This document shows, piece after piece, positions 63,883 to 64,000 of a stretch of 64,000 nucleotides of DNA; the first letter of the stretch is position 1; each line of letters opens with the position of its first letter. The translations under genes and the position numbers were made by a program. Origin of the DNA: Rhodobacteraceae bacterium EL129 (GTDB lineage Bacteria; Pseudomonadota; Alphaproteobacteria; Rhodobacterales; Rhodobacteraceae); assembly GCA_900313005.1 (NCBI GenBank), contig ONZJ01000002.1, positions 293,001 through 357,000 on the forward strand, in the 5' to 3' direction. The notes beneath the pieces are model-generated. The model saw nothing but the letters and a program-made list of their open reading frames with translations, searched no databases and was not told where the DNA came from.

Positions 63883-64000
63883 ATGCGTAAGTTTCTGGTG
63901 GTGCTAGATGATAGCACCGAATGTCTGAATGCGATGCGATTTGCCGCGATGCGTGCGGCACATACACAAGCCGGGGTGGAAATCCTGGCGGTGATCCCTC
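63883..64000 (+). CDS. Universal stress protein, 5' part (cut by window edge)
   Basis: The first 39 residues of a UspA-type protein (MRKFLVVLDDSTECLNAMRF, then AMRAAHTQAGVEILAVIP). The beta strand FLVVLDDS with a following helix is the start of the Usp nucleotide-binding fold. GAGGGAGATG precedes the ATG. The rest lies beyond the right edge. Confidence 0.82.
   Translation, partial: MRKFLVVLDDSTECLNAMRFAAMRAAHTQAGVEILAVIP

Noticed and set aside
63770..63967. 65-codon minus-strand frame at the right end
   Set aside because: It overlaps the start of the universal stress protein in antisense and has no recognisable features.

Overview
The window looks like a chromosomal segment of a marine alphaproteobacterium of the Rhodobacterales (Roseobacter group). 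The reasons are the high-GC coding style, the mdh-sucC-sucD-sucA-sucB-lpd block next to an mcl2-nnrU-DUF1737-mch block as in Rhodobacter, a Rieske protein of rhodobacterial type, betaine/TMAO-type transport genes and a CuyA-like sulfonate enzyme. About 62 protein genes are supported. No rRNA, tRNA, CRISPR array or intact insertion sequence was seen. All family assignments come from reading motifs; no database search was run.

Layout. 1-9.3 kb: 5' part of the helicase gene hrpB (minus), meaB, a fused ABC exporter, an EamA permease, and a quaternary-amine ABC importer (binding protein, ATPase, double-length permease) behind a BetI-like palindrome. 9.4-18.2 kb: a large DUF4175/TIGR02302 membrane protein, lysA, an ATP-grasp enzyme, a membrane protein, argH with a tiny lipoprotein and a DUF2834 gene in overlapping order, and divergent tlpA. 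18.0-22.6 kb: three small exported proteins, a LuxR-type regulator and an acyl-CoA ligase. 23.0-32.8 kb: a less GC-rich block with a two-component system, marC, yrhK, an EEP-family phosphatase/nuclease, a cardiolipin synthase, an MscS channel, a permease, a Do-type protease, a small acidic protein and an orphan Rieske protein that has lost one iron-ligand cysteine. 33.1-43.9 kb: pnp, a GST, a membrane-bound AraC regulator, an SLC13/RCK transporter, rpmB, copper genes, a sirtuin, a low-molecular-weight phosphatase, and a CuyA-like sulfo-lyase overlapping an Asp/Glu-type racemase. 44.0-47.9 kb: an MJ0042 zinc-ribbon membrane protein divergent from ftsE-ftsX-plsC-PPOX. 47.9-59.6 kb (all minus): mdh, sucCD, sucAB, then an Abi_2 defence-type gene, a MAPEG protein, two small proteins and lpd. 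59.7-64.0 kb: a TSUP permease, a small exported protein, mcl2-nnrU-DUF1737-mch, and the start of a universal stress protein.

Function. The right half is a central-carbon block. 2-Oxoglutarate dehydrogenase, succinyl-CoA synthetase and malate dehydrogenase form the lower TCA cycle, and Mcl2 and mesaconyl-CoA hydratase belong to the ethylmalonyl-CoA pathway. MeaB at the left end guards methylmalonyl/ethylmalonyl-CoA mutases, so both ends of the window touch the same pathway. The observations most worth a second look are the Cys-to-Tyr Rieske paralogue and its envelope-stress neighbourhood, twin TGTGATCACA palindromes 21 bp apart upstream of sucC, the racemase/sulfo-lyase pair, and the Abi_2 gene lodged in the oxoglutarate dehydrogenase cluster.
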